The notes under the pieces: generated by a model
Told to the model about the DNA's origin: nothing
What the model saw: only the letters and a program-made list of their open reading frames with translations
Databases searched by the model: none
Source of the DNA: Iris pallida
Taxonomy: Eukaryota; Streptophyta; Magnoliopsida; Asparagales; Iridaceae
Direction: 5' to 3'
DNA length: 64,000 nt
Assembly (NCBI GenBank): GCA_029216955.1
Contig: JANAVB010015600.1
Coordinates: 32,927,561-32,991,560 of the forward strand
Shown: piece after piece, positions 33,824-44,589 of the stretch
Numbering within the stretch: the stretch's first letter is position 1
How the letters are laid out: each line of letters opens with the position of its first letter
Translations under genes and position numbers: made by a program

Positions 33824-33988
33824 TTTGGACGCATTTGAATCTCAAAGGTAAATAGCGTGGACCATGAAACAAGTGAGCCATCCCTCTTATAACTGGAGAT
33901 CATGATTCTTAATGTTACATGTGAGAAACTTGACCCAAATGTCAACACAGTTAACATATTGCCAACAATAAACTTTCTTCAGCTCATC
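33824..33988 (-). pseudogene. NOC2-like: NOC2-like pseudogene, 5' half of the exon split by CACTA B
   Basis: Follows acceptor TATTGGTGCAG (33989). It reads DELKKVYCWQYVNCVDIWV and NIKNHDLQ, then, after a deletion with frame change, GMAHLFHGPRYLPLRFKCVQ. The NOC2/REBELOTE family has K-Y-WQYVNCVNLWV, NI-DYDLQPLLY-IIQIINGVA and LFPGPRYLPLRLKCIQWLN here. About ten residues (the LLYMIIQIIN part) are missing, with loss of frame. CACTA B enters within the codons after KCVQ, and the exon continues at 14661. The family match on both sides of a 19-kb gap is the strongest evidence for a single split exon. Confidence 0.88.
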
Positions 33989-34256
33989 CTGCACCAATAA
34001 ACAAGTGAACAGAACACCATTAAAATATACATTTAAAAGACCATATGACTTGGATTGCCATAAAATCTTACTAAATCAAAGTATGCAAATATGTAACTTT
34101 GGATCGCCACCACAAGCCTAACATGAAATACAACATAAGATCGGTATTTACTGTATTGAATGATGTTTTACCATTTTGCAATAACTCAATTTGTTATTAA
34201 GGAGTAAATTTAAATATATCATGCAGTAAAACTCTGGATGTTTTAGCTCTACTAAC

Positions 34257-34563
34257 CTTTTTCTTCGTGGTAAGTACCCGTCTCAATATATTTGCCAGGT
34301 ACTACAGAGACGCGAGATCGAACTTTCTGAAAGCACTTTTCAATGTCCAGAGAATAAAGTTCCACGATGGAGTCTTTTAGAAAATCAAAAAGCTTCATAT
34401 TCGTAGGCTGAATATACTTGCAATGTGCAATAAACGCTTTATATGTCTTGGACAAACAATTTTCAAGGCAGTCAGAATTTAATTGTGAAGCAATGCCTCG
34501 TAGAAGGACGAAAGCGGATAGGGACTGGCTCTCCTCACCAGTAACCCACAGATGAACTGTAAC
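34257..34563 (-). pseudogene. NOC2-like: NOC2-like pseudogene, middle exon
   Basis: Exon between acceptor GGATACAG (34564) and donor AAAAAG/GTTAGT (34256). It reads VTVHLWVTGEESQSLSAFV, LRGIASQLNSDCLENCLSKT, YKAFIAHCKYIQPTN and FLKDSIVELYSLD, all in the order of NOC2/REBELOTE proteins. In the last third the frame changes after KCFQK, and the family-like continuation YLANILRRVLTTKKK is reached through an in-frame TAG. The exon is therefore disabled although its splice sites look good. Confidence 0.9.
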
Positions 34564-34851
34564 CTGTATCCAAGTGTAACATGATCCAAAAAAATATGGT
34601 CGAAATGGAGCAGAAATTTCATTGAGATGACATGATTAATAAACCTGCACTACTGTAGATTAGGATGGACTTATCTCACAACAGAACAAGGTATTAGTAG
34701 TGTAAATGGAGTAACTCTGATTCTGATACAGCATGTTGTACTGAAGACATAGCTAGTGCTAAGAACAAACAAAATAACATATGGCACTTCTCCAGAAATT
34801 TGGAAGCCATATAAATAAGGAGTACAGGAGATAATCATATAGGCATGTGTG

Positions 34852-35024
34852 CAGGGGCGGATCCAGGGGTGGGGTGGGTGGGGTGGGGTGGGGTGGGCTG
34901 GAGCCCACCCCAAAGATAATTTAATTTTTTTTCCATATAATTTTTTTTATATGAATTTATCTACTTCTTGTCCACCCAAATTTTTGTCAGCCCACCCTAA
35001 CTATAATTTCTGGATCTGCCCCTG
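34852..35024. mobile_element. hAT-type MITE, 173 bp
   Basis: Terminal inverted repeats CAGGGGCGGATCCAG (left) and, inverted, CAGGGGCAGATCCAG (right). Flanking 8-bp duplications are CATGTGTG (34844-34851) and CATGCGTG (35025-35032), one mismatch. Internal GGGGTGGGGT and CCCACCC tracts are self-complementary. TIR style and 8-bp duplications indicate a non-autonomous hAT element. It lies in a NOC2-like intron. Confidence 0.88.
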
Positions 35025-35374
35025 CATGCGTGGAATAATAAACGCATAGTTTCTATGTTAAAGAAGCATATATTGAGAAGAACATATAAATGTCACACTT
35101 ATAAGAGGAACCTATATTCCTGTCAAAGCCTAATAACATATTTTTTACAGTTGATTACCAATTAACCTGAACAATAGTGAGATAATGGAGAAAGTGATTG
35201 TAATATACCAAGGTAAAAACATAATGCTAGTTACCATATTTGATCTTCAGCATGACAGGGCAAATCTGCTTTCAATAATTTTAGTTCATAATTTTGCAAT
35301 ATAATATTTAGTTCTCTACTTCATATAAGATGAGTGGCGATACCACAATAGATGGAAAATTTCCAGCATGAGAA

Positions 35375-35570
35375 TATAAATCTGCATGCAATCAACTCAT
35401 GGACAAGATGAGATAGGGGAAAACGTGCAAGTATTCCATGAATTTAAAATATGTAACGAGATGAACCTCCTTATTAACAAAGCGAAAACAGCAAAAAATA
35501 AAATCAAAGCTCCGAGCCAGGATAAGACAAAAATAAGTAACTGACAATTAGTAACTTGATACTGGAACAC
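35375..35570 (-). pseudogene. NOC2-like: Diverged second copy of a NOC2-like exon
   Basis: Minus-strand sequence QVTNCQLLIFVLSWLGALIL, FFAVFALLIRRFIS is a degraded version of the exon at 41738-41860 (QVTDCQLLVFVSSRLRPSIL, FFVAFPSLTRRFIK). Nucleotide similarity continues beyond the exon into intron sequence for about 80 bases. The copy stops where LINE 1 begins, and the better copy starts right after the LINE's poly(A), so it may be an exceptionally long target duplication. Confidence 0.78.
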
Positions 35571-35687
35571 TAATCTTATATATCCCATTATTGAGAAATA
35601 ATATCATATTCCGCTTCGTCTTCCTCATGGCGACTTTCTCCTTTCCTTTTTCTTAGGATTTTTTTACTTCTTATCATCTCCCCTTTT

Positions 35688-35791
35688 TCCCTTAATTTCG
35701 TCCATTCATCTACACATCTCATTCTCCACCATCTCCTTTTCCCTTAATTTATTCCATTCATCTACACATCTCATTCTCCACCATCTCCTTT
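35688..35791 (+). repeat. 52-bp tandem duplication in LINE 1 5' UTR
   Basis: Two copies of TCCCTTAATTT, CCATTCATCTACACATCTCA and TTCTCCACCATCTCCTT in direct succession, immediately before the ORF1 ATG at 35793. Confidence 0.9.
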
Positions 35792-35792
35792 A

Positions 35793-37511
35793 ATGGATTC
35801 TGACCCTTCTTCTTCTTTTTCTGAAATTTTAGAAAAATTCAACACCCTTTTCTCCACATCTTCATCATCTTTCGATCATTCTTCTCGACATCAAGTTGCA
35901 ATCCACAAGCAGAATGGCAACAATATATTTTCTTCAAGGTACTTACAAAAAAACGTTATCCTCCTCATATTATCATTGCTACTGTTACCAAAATGTGGAA
36001 GAGAAAGGGAACTATCAAGGTTGCAGAATATTTCAAGGGTTCCTTCTCTGCAAAATTTGATATTATTGATGATATCGAATTTATTATGGACAATGGTCCT
36101 TGGAAGTTTAACAATCACCTCATCATTCTTGAGCGTTGCCTTCCAAACAAAGTGCCTGGTGATTACCTATTTGACAGAACAGAGTTTTGGATCCAATTCC
36201 ATGGCCTTCCAGTGAACCTACTTACCATTGATTTTATTTCAACATTGGCGGCCAAAGTAGGCTCTGTGAAGCCTATCTCTATCAATGAAGCTGCAAATTG
36301 GAGTCTATTTGCTAGAGCCAGGGTCAAAATCAATATTGCTTCTCCTCTCTTAAGGAGAATTCGAGTACCTATGGGCAACAATTCTTATTGTTATGTTGAT
36401 CTCAGGTATGAAAGACTTACTAAATTCTGCTTATTTTGTGGCAAATTGGGGCATGGTGTTAAGAATTGTGAAACACAAAGATTTATCTTCTCTACAAAAC
36501 AATGCCTGGACTGCTGAACAACAAGATCAGATACATCAACTTCTTAATAGAAGACTTGATTATTCCATATGTGTTTCTCATGCTATGAGATTTTCAAAAG
36601 TCTCCACTCCTAATGTTTCAAAGTCAAGGATTCATAATCCTGGAGAGTCTGTGTCTGATGCTCAACAAGTTGCTGATATTCCTGCTACCTCTTGCTCCAT
36701 GGGTTATGATTCTCTTATTGCAGCTGTTCTTCCCACTGTCAGTACAGAACTGAACATTCCATGCTCGGCCTTCCAAACTCCGGTGACAGTTATTACATCA
36801 CAACCACACTACCACCTCTCCAGTAACTACATCCATCCATATCCCGAATACCCCCTCCACTACTCCTGCAGTTACATCTTTAAGTCCACTTCAACAAAAT
36901 GAATCATCAGTTTTATTACCCGTTTTGGAAAGCCCATTAATGGAAATTCCTAACATTGTGTTTCATCCATCTATTATTACATCCACAAGTATTGATCCAT
37001 CAGTAGTAATTCCCAGGTCTCATAATCATTCATCCAGTAATGTAAATCCTCTCGTTAGTTGTACATTCACATCTCTGTTATCCTCCTTAATCCCTAATAC
37101 ATCATCTCCTGGTTCTAATATTTGTCATTCACCACCCTTATCATCCACACCTACTACTGCATTTCTTCCAGCCCACCCATGTCCTCCATTTTAAACACCA
37201 CTTCCTCCATATCCTCTGTTTTACATAACACTTCCTCCATATCCTCTGCTTCCATATGTAATGCTAAGGATGTGGCTTTATTTCTTCCCAACATAACCCC
37301 CTCTACCATAACTCTATCTAACATACATATGTCCCCTACTGAAATTCTAATGCATATAATTCCTACTTCTAGGAATATAAGCAAACGAATTAGAGATCAT
37401 TCATCTGCTGAAACTACTGATCATGATGTTACTAGACCAAAGAAAAAGTTGAATGCTAATTTGGTTGAAATGATAGGCGCGGCTAGCCTTGAACAGCCTC
37501 ATGAGCCATGA
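35793..37511 (+). pseudogene. LINE 1 ORF1 (DUF4283, zinc knuckle)
   Basis: RNA-binding ORF1 protein of a plant L1. It starts MDSDPSSSFSEILEKFN. A frame change near 35980 leads into the DUF4283 part: KRKGTIKVAEYFKGSFSAKF, DNGPWKFNNHLIILER and EFWIQFHGLPVNLLT. A zinc knuckle CLFCGKLGHGVKNC (C-x2-C-x4-H-x4-C) lies at about 36425-36470. A Ser/Thr/Pro-rich low-complexity tail follows with further frame changes. It ends in a TGA at 37509-37511 that overlaps the ORF2 ATG. Confidence 0.85.
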
Positions 37512-40500
37512 TTCTATCTTGGAATTGTCGAGGGTTGAGGAATGACCCGACAATTCGAACACTTAAATCATTCCTCCGTGCATCGAGGCCTGACATTGTT
37601 TTTCTATCTGAAACAAGATGTCGTCAACAAATGCTGATCATATTGCTATTGATCTTGGTTTTGACCATTACTATTCAATATCATCTAGGGGCCTATCTGG
37701 TGGATTACTCCTATGTTGGAAATCTGATATTAATCTGAGTATTATTTCTGCTTCTGGAAATTGCATTCATTGTGAGATCAATATCTCATCTGTTAACTGT
37801 TCTTGGAATATTTTATTTTATATGGTCCACCAAATGTGGTGGATAGAAGGATATTCTGGTCTAATTTGGAAACAACTATACATTCTATATCTGGGCCTTG
37901 GATATGTATGGGAGATTGTAATGCTATTCTGTGTGGTTCTGAAAAATGTGGAGGAAATCCTTCAATTTTCAGCACCACAAAGATTTTATCCAATGGTTCA
38001 ATAATACTGCTGCTATGGATTTGGGCTATTCTGGGCCTGCTTTTACTTGGAATAACCGCAGACATTCCAAGTATAATATTGCTGAAAGACTGGATAGAGC
38101 CATGTCTGATACACTATGGCATTCTATATATAAAGCTTCTATTCTTCACCTTCCCTGTTTGAATAGTGATCATAATCCTATTTTGTTATTATTGGAACCT
38201 ATCACTATTAAAGGAAGATGGCCTAATCGATATGAAGCTGCTTGGACTTATGAACCTGGGTTTAAAAAGACTCTTGCTACTTGTGGGGGAACATTCACTC
38301 CCAGGATTTTGGAAATAAGCTGAACATTCTACTTCCTAGACTTAAAGCATGGGGTTTCTCTAGATTGGGGAATATTGACAAGGAGATTAAACTTATTGAA
38401 GAAAATCTCCTTTCTATTCAGTCTCTTCCATGTTCAGATTACAAATTTGTTGAAGAACGAAAACTTCAAATGCTACTCAACAAACTTCTTATGCAAAAAG
38501 ACTTATACTGGAAACAAAGATCTCATATTTCTTGGTTACGAGATGGGGACAAAAACACTCATTTTTTCCATTTATCTGCAACTGCTAGGCATCACAGGAA
38601 TCTTATTCATACTATTACTAAAGACAATGGTGAAGTTGTGAACACTCAGAAGGATATTTCAGATGAATTTATTTCTCAGTTTCGTGCTCGGTTCACTAAA
38701 TCCTACTAACCCTGTTCCTTTGCATATATTATCTGAGCTTCATAGAATCACTACTGCAGATAATGAAGGGTTGAGTGCCATTCCTGATGAGGAAGAGATT
38801 AAATTGGCAATTATGTGTTGGGCCCTTATAAATCCCCAGGTCCTGATGCTATCCCTGCTTTCTATCAAAAAAATTGGGATTTGATTGGAACAGAGGTAAT
38901 TAATCTCATTCAAGCATATTTCTCTTCTACTGTTATGCCAAGGATGTTGAATCATACATACATTACTTTGATTCCTAAATCATCTTCCCCTTCTACTGCT
39001 AATGATTTTCGACCAATTGCTTTATGTAATGTCTTGTATAAAGTGATTTCGAAAATTCTTGCCAATCGATTACGTTCATTTCTTCCAAATCTTATAAATC
39101 CATTACAAAATGCTTTTGTTCCTGGGAGACACATTGGGGATAATGTTATTATTGCTCATGAGTTATTTCATTCCATTTCCAAATTTAGTTCTGGTAACAG
39201 TTCCTTTGCTTTGAAATTGGATTTATCTAAGGCTTATGATAGACTTGATTGGAACTTTCTTAGTCAAGTTTTATTTGGATTTGGTATTTCTGGGAAAACT
39301 CATTCTCTTATCATGAATTGTATTACATCCACTTCATTTGCTATCCTTGTGAATGGTATTCCTACTAAATCCTTCAAGCCTAGTTGTGGTATTCGTCAAG
39401 GGTGTCCTCTTTCACCTTATCTTTTCATTTTGTGTATGGAAATTTTCTCACAATTTATGCTTATCATGGAAAGGAATGAGTTTTATGATGGTGTCAAGAT
39501 TCTAGATGCCCTGTTTCTTTTTCACATTTAGCTTTTGCTGATGATAATTTTCTCTTTGGAGATGCTCACTGCATAATTTGTTTCAAGCTAAAAATATCAT
39601 TCAAACTTTTGAGCAATGGTCTGGTCATCGAATAAACTTCGATAAATCTTCAATCTTCTTTTCTAGATCCACTGACCCATATATGTGCCAATTGTATCGA
39701 AATTTATTGGGTGTTAAAGCTATGTCCTCCTCTGATAAATACCTTGGCCACAACCTTCAACTTTCCAAAAAGAGATTGAATACTTTTTCTGATTTGATTG
39801 TTAGCAGTAATTGTAAACTCCAAGGTTGGAAGAGGAGTTGTCTTTCCCATGCTGGTAGAACTGTTTTAATCAAATCTACACTTGCTTCATTACCTATTTA
39901 TTACCTATCTTCCTATCTTGTTCCAAAGAAAGTAACTGGTACCATCTCTAAACAACAACGGGATTTCTGGTGGGGTGATAATGATGGCAAGAGGAAGCTT
40001 CACTTTACTTCTTGGGCTAAATTTACAAAGCCTAAGTTCCAGGAGGTCTTGGCATTCGTGATCCTTATATTTCAAATCTGGCATTGATTATGAAATTGGC
40101 TTGGCAATTCTTAAAGGATAAACAGTCCCTTTGGGTTCAAATGCTGGAAAGTAAATACTTGCATTCATCTTGTTTTTGGTCGGTGGCACCAACATCTACT
40201 GTTTCATGTGTTTGGTCTAGTATATTGATATGTAGAGAATTTCTGCATGGCAATATCATTTGGTCTGTGGGTGATGGTATAAATATTCATATTTGGGAAG
40301 ATCCTTGGGTACCTGGACTGCCTGATTTTCGGGTAATTGGCTATCCGTTTGCTAAAGAGCAGGTGACTACTGTTAATGAATTGATCCACACACAAACAAA
40401 TACCTGGAATGTTGACATGATACTACATTATTTCCTTCCCATGAAGCTGAGGCAATTTTCAATATCTCATTATCCAATTCTGGTTTATCTGATGCTCTTT

Positions 40501-41592
40501 ATTGGAGGCATACCAAAGATGGCAACCTTACGACAAAATCGGCTTATCGAGTGATCCATAAGTCTCTCAACAGAGAGACAAATCTCTCTGGTTCATCTAC
40601 ATTTACTGAATGGAAGAAATTCTGGAAGAATTCTCATATCTGCCCTCGTGTTCTTCTTTTTGCCTGGAGATCACTTACAAATTCATTGCCTACTAAATCA
40701 AATATTCATCGAAGGGTTGACAATGTTGATGCAATATGCCCAATGTGTCAGGTATGTGAAGAAACTAATGATCATCTTATTTTGCAGTGTTCTATGATAA
40801 GAAATGCTTGGTGTCATTATTCTACATTTTCAAGACTTCTACTTCATCACTCAACAATTTCATCTTTCCTTACTGCTCTTCTTAATGAGGGGGATCAACA
40901 AGCTCTGTCATCATGCTTTTACCTTATGTGGGCGATTTGGAAAGCAAGAAATAAATTTATTTTTGAAGACAAGAAGATTGACATCAACCATATTTTATCT
41001 GAAGCAACTTCTCTGCAAGAAACATATGAAGTATACTATGCAGGATCCTATTCTGGAGTCTACAGCAAATTCGATCATTTCAAATCCAACTTGGCATCCA
41101 CCATTGAACAACAACTTGAAGATCAATTTCGATGGTGCATTTCTTGATGGGAAAATGGCAGCTGCTGCTCTCTTAAGGGATGGTTCGGGTCGATTTCTAG
41201 GAGCTATTTCTAAATCTCAACATGGAGGTTCTTCAATTGAAGCTGAGGCATTGGGTATTCATCTTTCTCTTCTTCTTGTGGAACAACATAACCTTAGCAA
41301 CACTGTTATTGAAGGTGACTGCAAACCATTGATCGACGCTATCTTATCGAAATTTGATACAATCATATGGTTAGCTCGTCATACAATTTGTTCTGCATGG
41401 AAGCTTCTTCTAACTGCATCCAATATTTCATACTCTTTTGTTCGAAGATCTGGCAATATATGTGCTCATCAACTGGCTTCATATGCTTTGCTGTTTAATC
41501 CTGTAAATATTCTTACTGTTCATTCTTGCATTCCTCCTTGTATTTATGAGGCTGTGAAAATGGACATTTCACTTTGTAATTTGAATATTTGA
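37508..41592 (+). pseudogene. LINE 1 ORF2 (endonuclease, RT, zf-RVT, RNase H), frameshifted
   Basis: Starts MILSWNCRGLRNDPTIRTLK, the endonuclease N-terminus, with LSETRC. The frame shifts near 37620 and 37800. PWICMGDCNAIL and LNSDHNPILLLL supply the later endonuclease motifs (38160-38200). RT lies at about 38700-40080 with SKAYDRLDW, RQGCPLSPYLFILCMEIF and FADD (about 39536-39547, in a shifted frame). The zf-RVT region follows (VLLFAWRSLTNSLPTKSNIH, CPMCQVCEETNDHLILQC). A type-I RNase H of the RVT_3 family (INFDGAFLDGKMAAAALLRD, IEAEALGIHLS) ends at about 41590. At least five frame changes make it inactive. Confidence 0.88.
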
Positions 41593-41737
41593 ATGAATGA
41601 ATATGATGTTTCTCAAAAAAAAAGAATATGAATATCCACATGCAATTGTCTTATTGAACAGACATAATACGGAAACGTTGAAGGTGCGTTTGAGCCGAGA
41701 TGAGACAAAAACAACAAAATAGGTATAAAATAGGTAC

Positions 41738-42225
41738 CTTGATGAACCTCCTTGTTAACGAAGGGAAAGCAACAAAAAATAAAATGGAAGGTCTGAGCCG
41801 AGATGAGACAAAAACAAGTAACTGGCAATCAGTAACTTGATTCAAGAGAAACAGACAACTCCTCAAATAAGACTTCATCAGTGGCCTAACAGTTTTCCAT
41901 GTTGAAGTACTTTCCAACTTCATAAACTTTCCACGGAGCAAGAATCTGAGATCCAAGTCTTCTGCGGAAAATACCATCAGCTTCAGAAAGAACAAATGTC
42001 AATATCTTAGAGAACACTTCTTTATCGGGAATACTGTGCGGACACCCCACGGAATCAATCCCATATTGGTTAAATAATGCAGGTCCGGTTGGCTCTTCCG
42101 ATACCAACCAACACCAAACATCCAATTGTACAGCTTCTGAGGATCTTTTTGTTGTGTGATGAGTTTAGGTTCTCACTAGTTGCATCTCCATTAGGATAAT
42201 CCGTACCATCTTCTTTGTCAGAATA
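41738..42225 (-). pseudogene. NOC2-like: NOC2-like pseudogene, most N-terminal exons visible
   Basis: From acceptor TTCCTTTACAG (42226) down to donor AAG/GTACCT (41737). Segments in family order: a Ser/Asp-rich linker, SSEAVQLDVWCWLVSEEP (family AIDSWCQLV-EEQ), then KILTFVLSEADGIFRR, STSTWKTVRPLMKSYLRS, LFLLNQVTDCQLLVFVSSRL and FFVAFPSLTRRFIK. These are the core HEAT-like helices of NOC2/REBELOTE. Frame changes occur between the linker and WCWLV and again near 41935. The upstream N-terminal part of the gene is not present before copia 2 and is not found elsewhere in the window. Confidence 0.85.
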
Positions 42226-42271
42226 CTGTAAAGGAACAGAAATTTCGGTGACATCATTTAACATCATACAA

Positions 42272-43481
42272 TGTTAGTCCCTGGACGTAAAGTTAGAAGT
42301 AAACTCTTGTGACACGATTGTTGCACTTCAAAGAAAGGTGTAAAGCAGAAATCCTAGAAGAATCTGTAAACAAAAATAAAAAGATTTTTCGTTAAAGGTA
42401 GCGTACGAATAGTCTAAAAAAACTTTCGTAAAATAAACAATAATAGAAAAGCCTGCTGGGGTGTCAAGAACCCAGTGCTCAAAGCTAGATCCGTCCTCAC
42501 GGTCAGCTTCCAGGAACCAGCAAGTTCAAAGAACTCTAGAACTCCGTTGATCTGCTCAAGAACGGACTGCTCGAAAAGTCAAGAAAGAAATACTGGTGGC
42601 GCGAGGAGCTACATGGGTCGCTGGAACACGAATGGGTCGAGGAACTCTCTCTGCTCTCGCATAGAATTTTTTCTTCTGAAAAGAATCAATCCTTTTCTGT
42701 GAGAAGAGAGGCCCTATATATAGTGTCCTGCTGTAACCGCTTAGATCCGCAATGTGCGCGACGATATTATGTCAGATCCGAAATCTCCGGATCTGATATC
42801 GCACGTTACGAAACAGTCAGAACGTGGACAGCCACGATTTGTGCGAATCAGCGCCACTGAGCGAGTTGCGCATGCCCAGCACAACCAGCGCCCCGCGCTC
42901 CCCGTGCGCCCTGCGCAACAAGCGCGCACTGCGCGCCCTTCGAACCCAGCGCAACCTGGACGCGCATCAGGGCACGCTCCTAGGCACGCAACTGGGCGCT
43001 CAACTGGCCCGCAACTTGGCAGCTCAACTGGCCGCGTAACTGAGCCGCGCACCTAGGCCGCGCAAGAGGCTCGTGCAACTTGAGCGCACTATGTGCCTAG
43101 CGACGATGCTGACGTGCTAAGTACAAAGTGCGTCAACAAAATGTCATATTACGCCTCATGTGCCCATGAGCCCGAGTCCGAGTCCTAGTCCGAGTCTGAG
43201 TCCGAGTCCGAGTCGCTAAGCCCCTATGGAACTTAGCTCCAATGGAAATTAATTTTCCAAGCGCAAAAAGCATGAATGTTTTACTTAGAGCCTTATCCTT
43301 AACTCCTAGTAAAATCACCCACATAGTTTCCTCCTTAGGGTCACCACCCCATATGCATATCCCAACAACACATACAAATATATGTTGAGATAACTCATGG
43401 TGCACTTTTCGTTTGGGACTAAACTTTACTAGGCATATTGAGAGCAAGCTCTCTTCATGTCAAGGAGCAATAGCACCAACA
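42272..43481 (-). repeat. Copia 2, 3' LTR (1.21 kb)
   Basis: Begins TGTTAGTCCC, ends CACCAACA. It contains a block of GCGCAAC-like repeats (42885-43080) and a GAGTCC hexamer tract (43170-43214). The purine tract on the element strand (complement of 43482-43490, TGTGGGGAT) fits the plus-strand primer. A (TG)n/(TA)n microsatellite follows at 43501-43543. Confidence 0.85.
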
Positions 43482-43499
43482 ATCCCCACATATCTCAAC

Positions 43500-43545
<46 letters not shown>

Positions 43546-43851
43546 GGTTGAGCGTTCTCCACAGTAACTGTCCATTTTGCGTTAGGATAGATGTCGCTGA
43601 CGACTTGAATCTTCCTGCATGGGTTGAATAACAAGTGATACAAGAATGGACAACGCCATGAATTCTGCACCACAATTATAATTCTTTTCACTCACAAAGT
43701 GTAGCTACATATGCTTCTGGCTGCACATTAAAGGTCCTGTGCCAGTCTGGCTTGTATATAATTTTGGGCGTATATAAGTTTACCCTCAAGAGACGGCCTG
43801 ATATCTCTTTCCATATACTATAGGTAAGTTCTTTATTTAAGAGATATGGTA

Positions 43852-44304
43852 TGAAGCCTTGCGCTTCCTTATGGTGCTACGCCGCAATGACATGGCCTTA
43901 AGCCGAGGCATTATCCCTATCCGGAACCTCATCGTAGTGTCATACTACTGCAGCATGAGGTCACAGCCTCTTTGTAGTGTCATTCTATCCAGCATGAAGC
44001 CTAAGGCTTCCTTGTGGTGTTACGCTGCAACAACATGGCTTTCAAGGCCGAGGCTTTACCCCTACCTGGGTACCTTATCGTGGTGTCATGCCACTGTAAG
44101 ATGGGGTCACCCTCCCTTTTGTAGTGCTGTCTACAACTCTTTAATTTCATCATACAGCATTAGGCTACCTGCCTATTTGCGGTGCTACGTCGCTATGACT
44201 TGGCTTGCAAAGCCGAGGTATTAGCCCTACTTGGGAACCTCATAGTGGAGTCATCCCACTGTACCATAGAGTTTTACTCCTTGTAGTGCTGCGCTACCGT
44301 GATT
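43852..44304 (-). repeat. Three tandem copies of a 145-165-bp unit in copia 2
   Basis: Units start near 43852, 43994 and 44159. Each has CTTCCTTRTGGTGYTACG-like sequence, a CAAGGCCGAGG-like core, CTACCTGGGWACCTYATCG and TGTAGTGYTG. They lie between the RNase H end and the 3' LTR, where no coding sequence exists. Confidence 0.8.
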
Positions 44305-44589
44305 CTTTTAAAGCACACCAGGCACTCACTCTGTCTGAGAACGCATTAAGGCATTTAAGTCAATCTCTACACAGGATCCGTTTTTCGCAGAAAATATATA
44401 GTAGACAACAGTGGTTATGGGTTCGTAACCCTTCCATGTTCTCAAGAACAAGTACCTACTGTTACCTGATAGTTTTTCAGTCAGTGGTCCTCCCTTAAAC
44501 CGAAAGTTAGATGTCTAGTAGATTTCTCTTTGAACTAATAATATAAAACTTTATGGTAGGATTACACAGACATACAATCAGAATGCCTT

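Larger units (their letters stand above)
35575..41623 (+). mobile_element. L1-type LINE 1
   Basis: Plant L1 non-LTR retrotransposon of about 6.0 kb on the plus strand: pyrimidine-rich 5' UTR, ORF1 with DUF4283 and a zinc knuckle, ORF2 with endonuclease, reverse transcriptase, zf-RVT and RNase H, and an A-run at 41615-41623. It is full-length or nearly so, but both ORFs carry multiple frame changes. It lies opposite in orientation to the NOC2-like gene. The 5' boundary is approximate. Copies of one host exon abut both ends. Confidence 0.88.

Noticed and set aside
42885..43080. CRISPR-like or satellite array of GCGCAAC units
   Set aside because: Units are irregular, without constant repeats and unique spacers. 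It is part of the copia 2 LTR and is shared by the other LTR copy.
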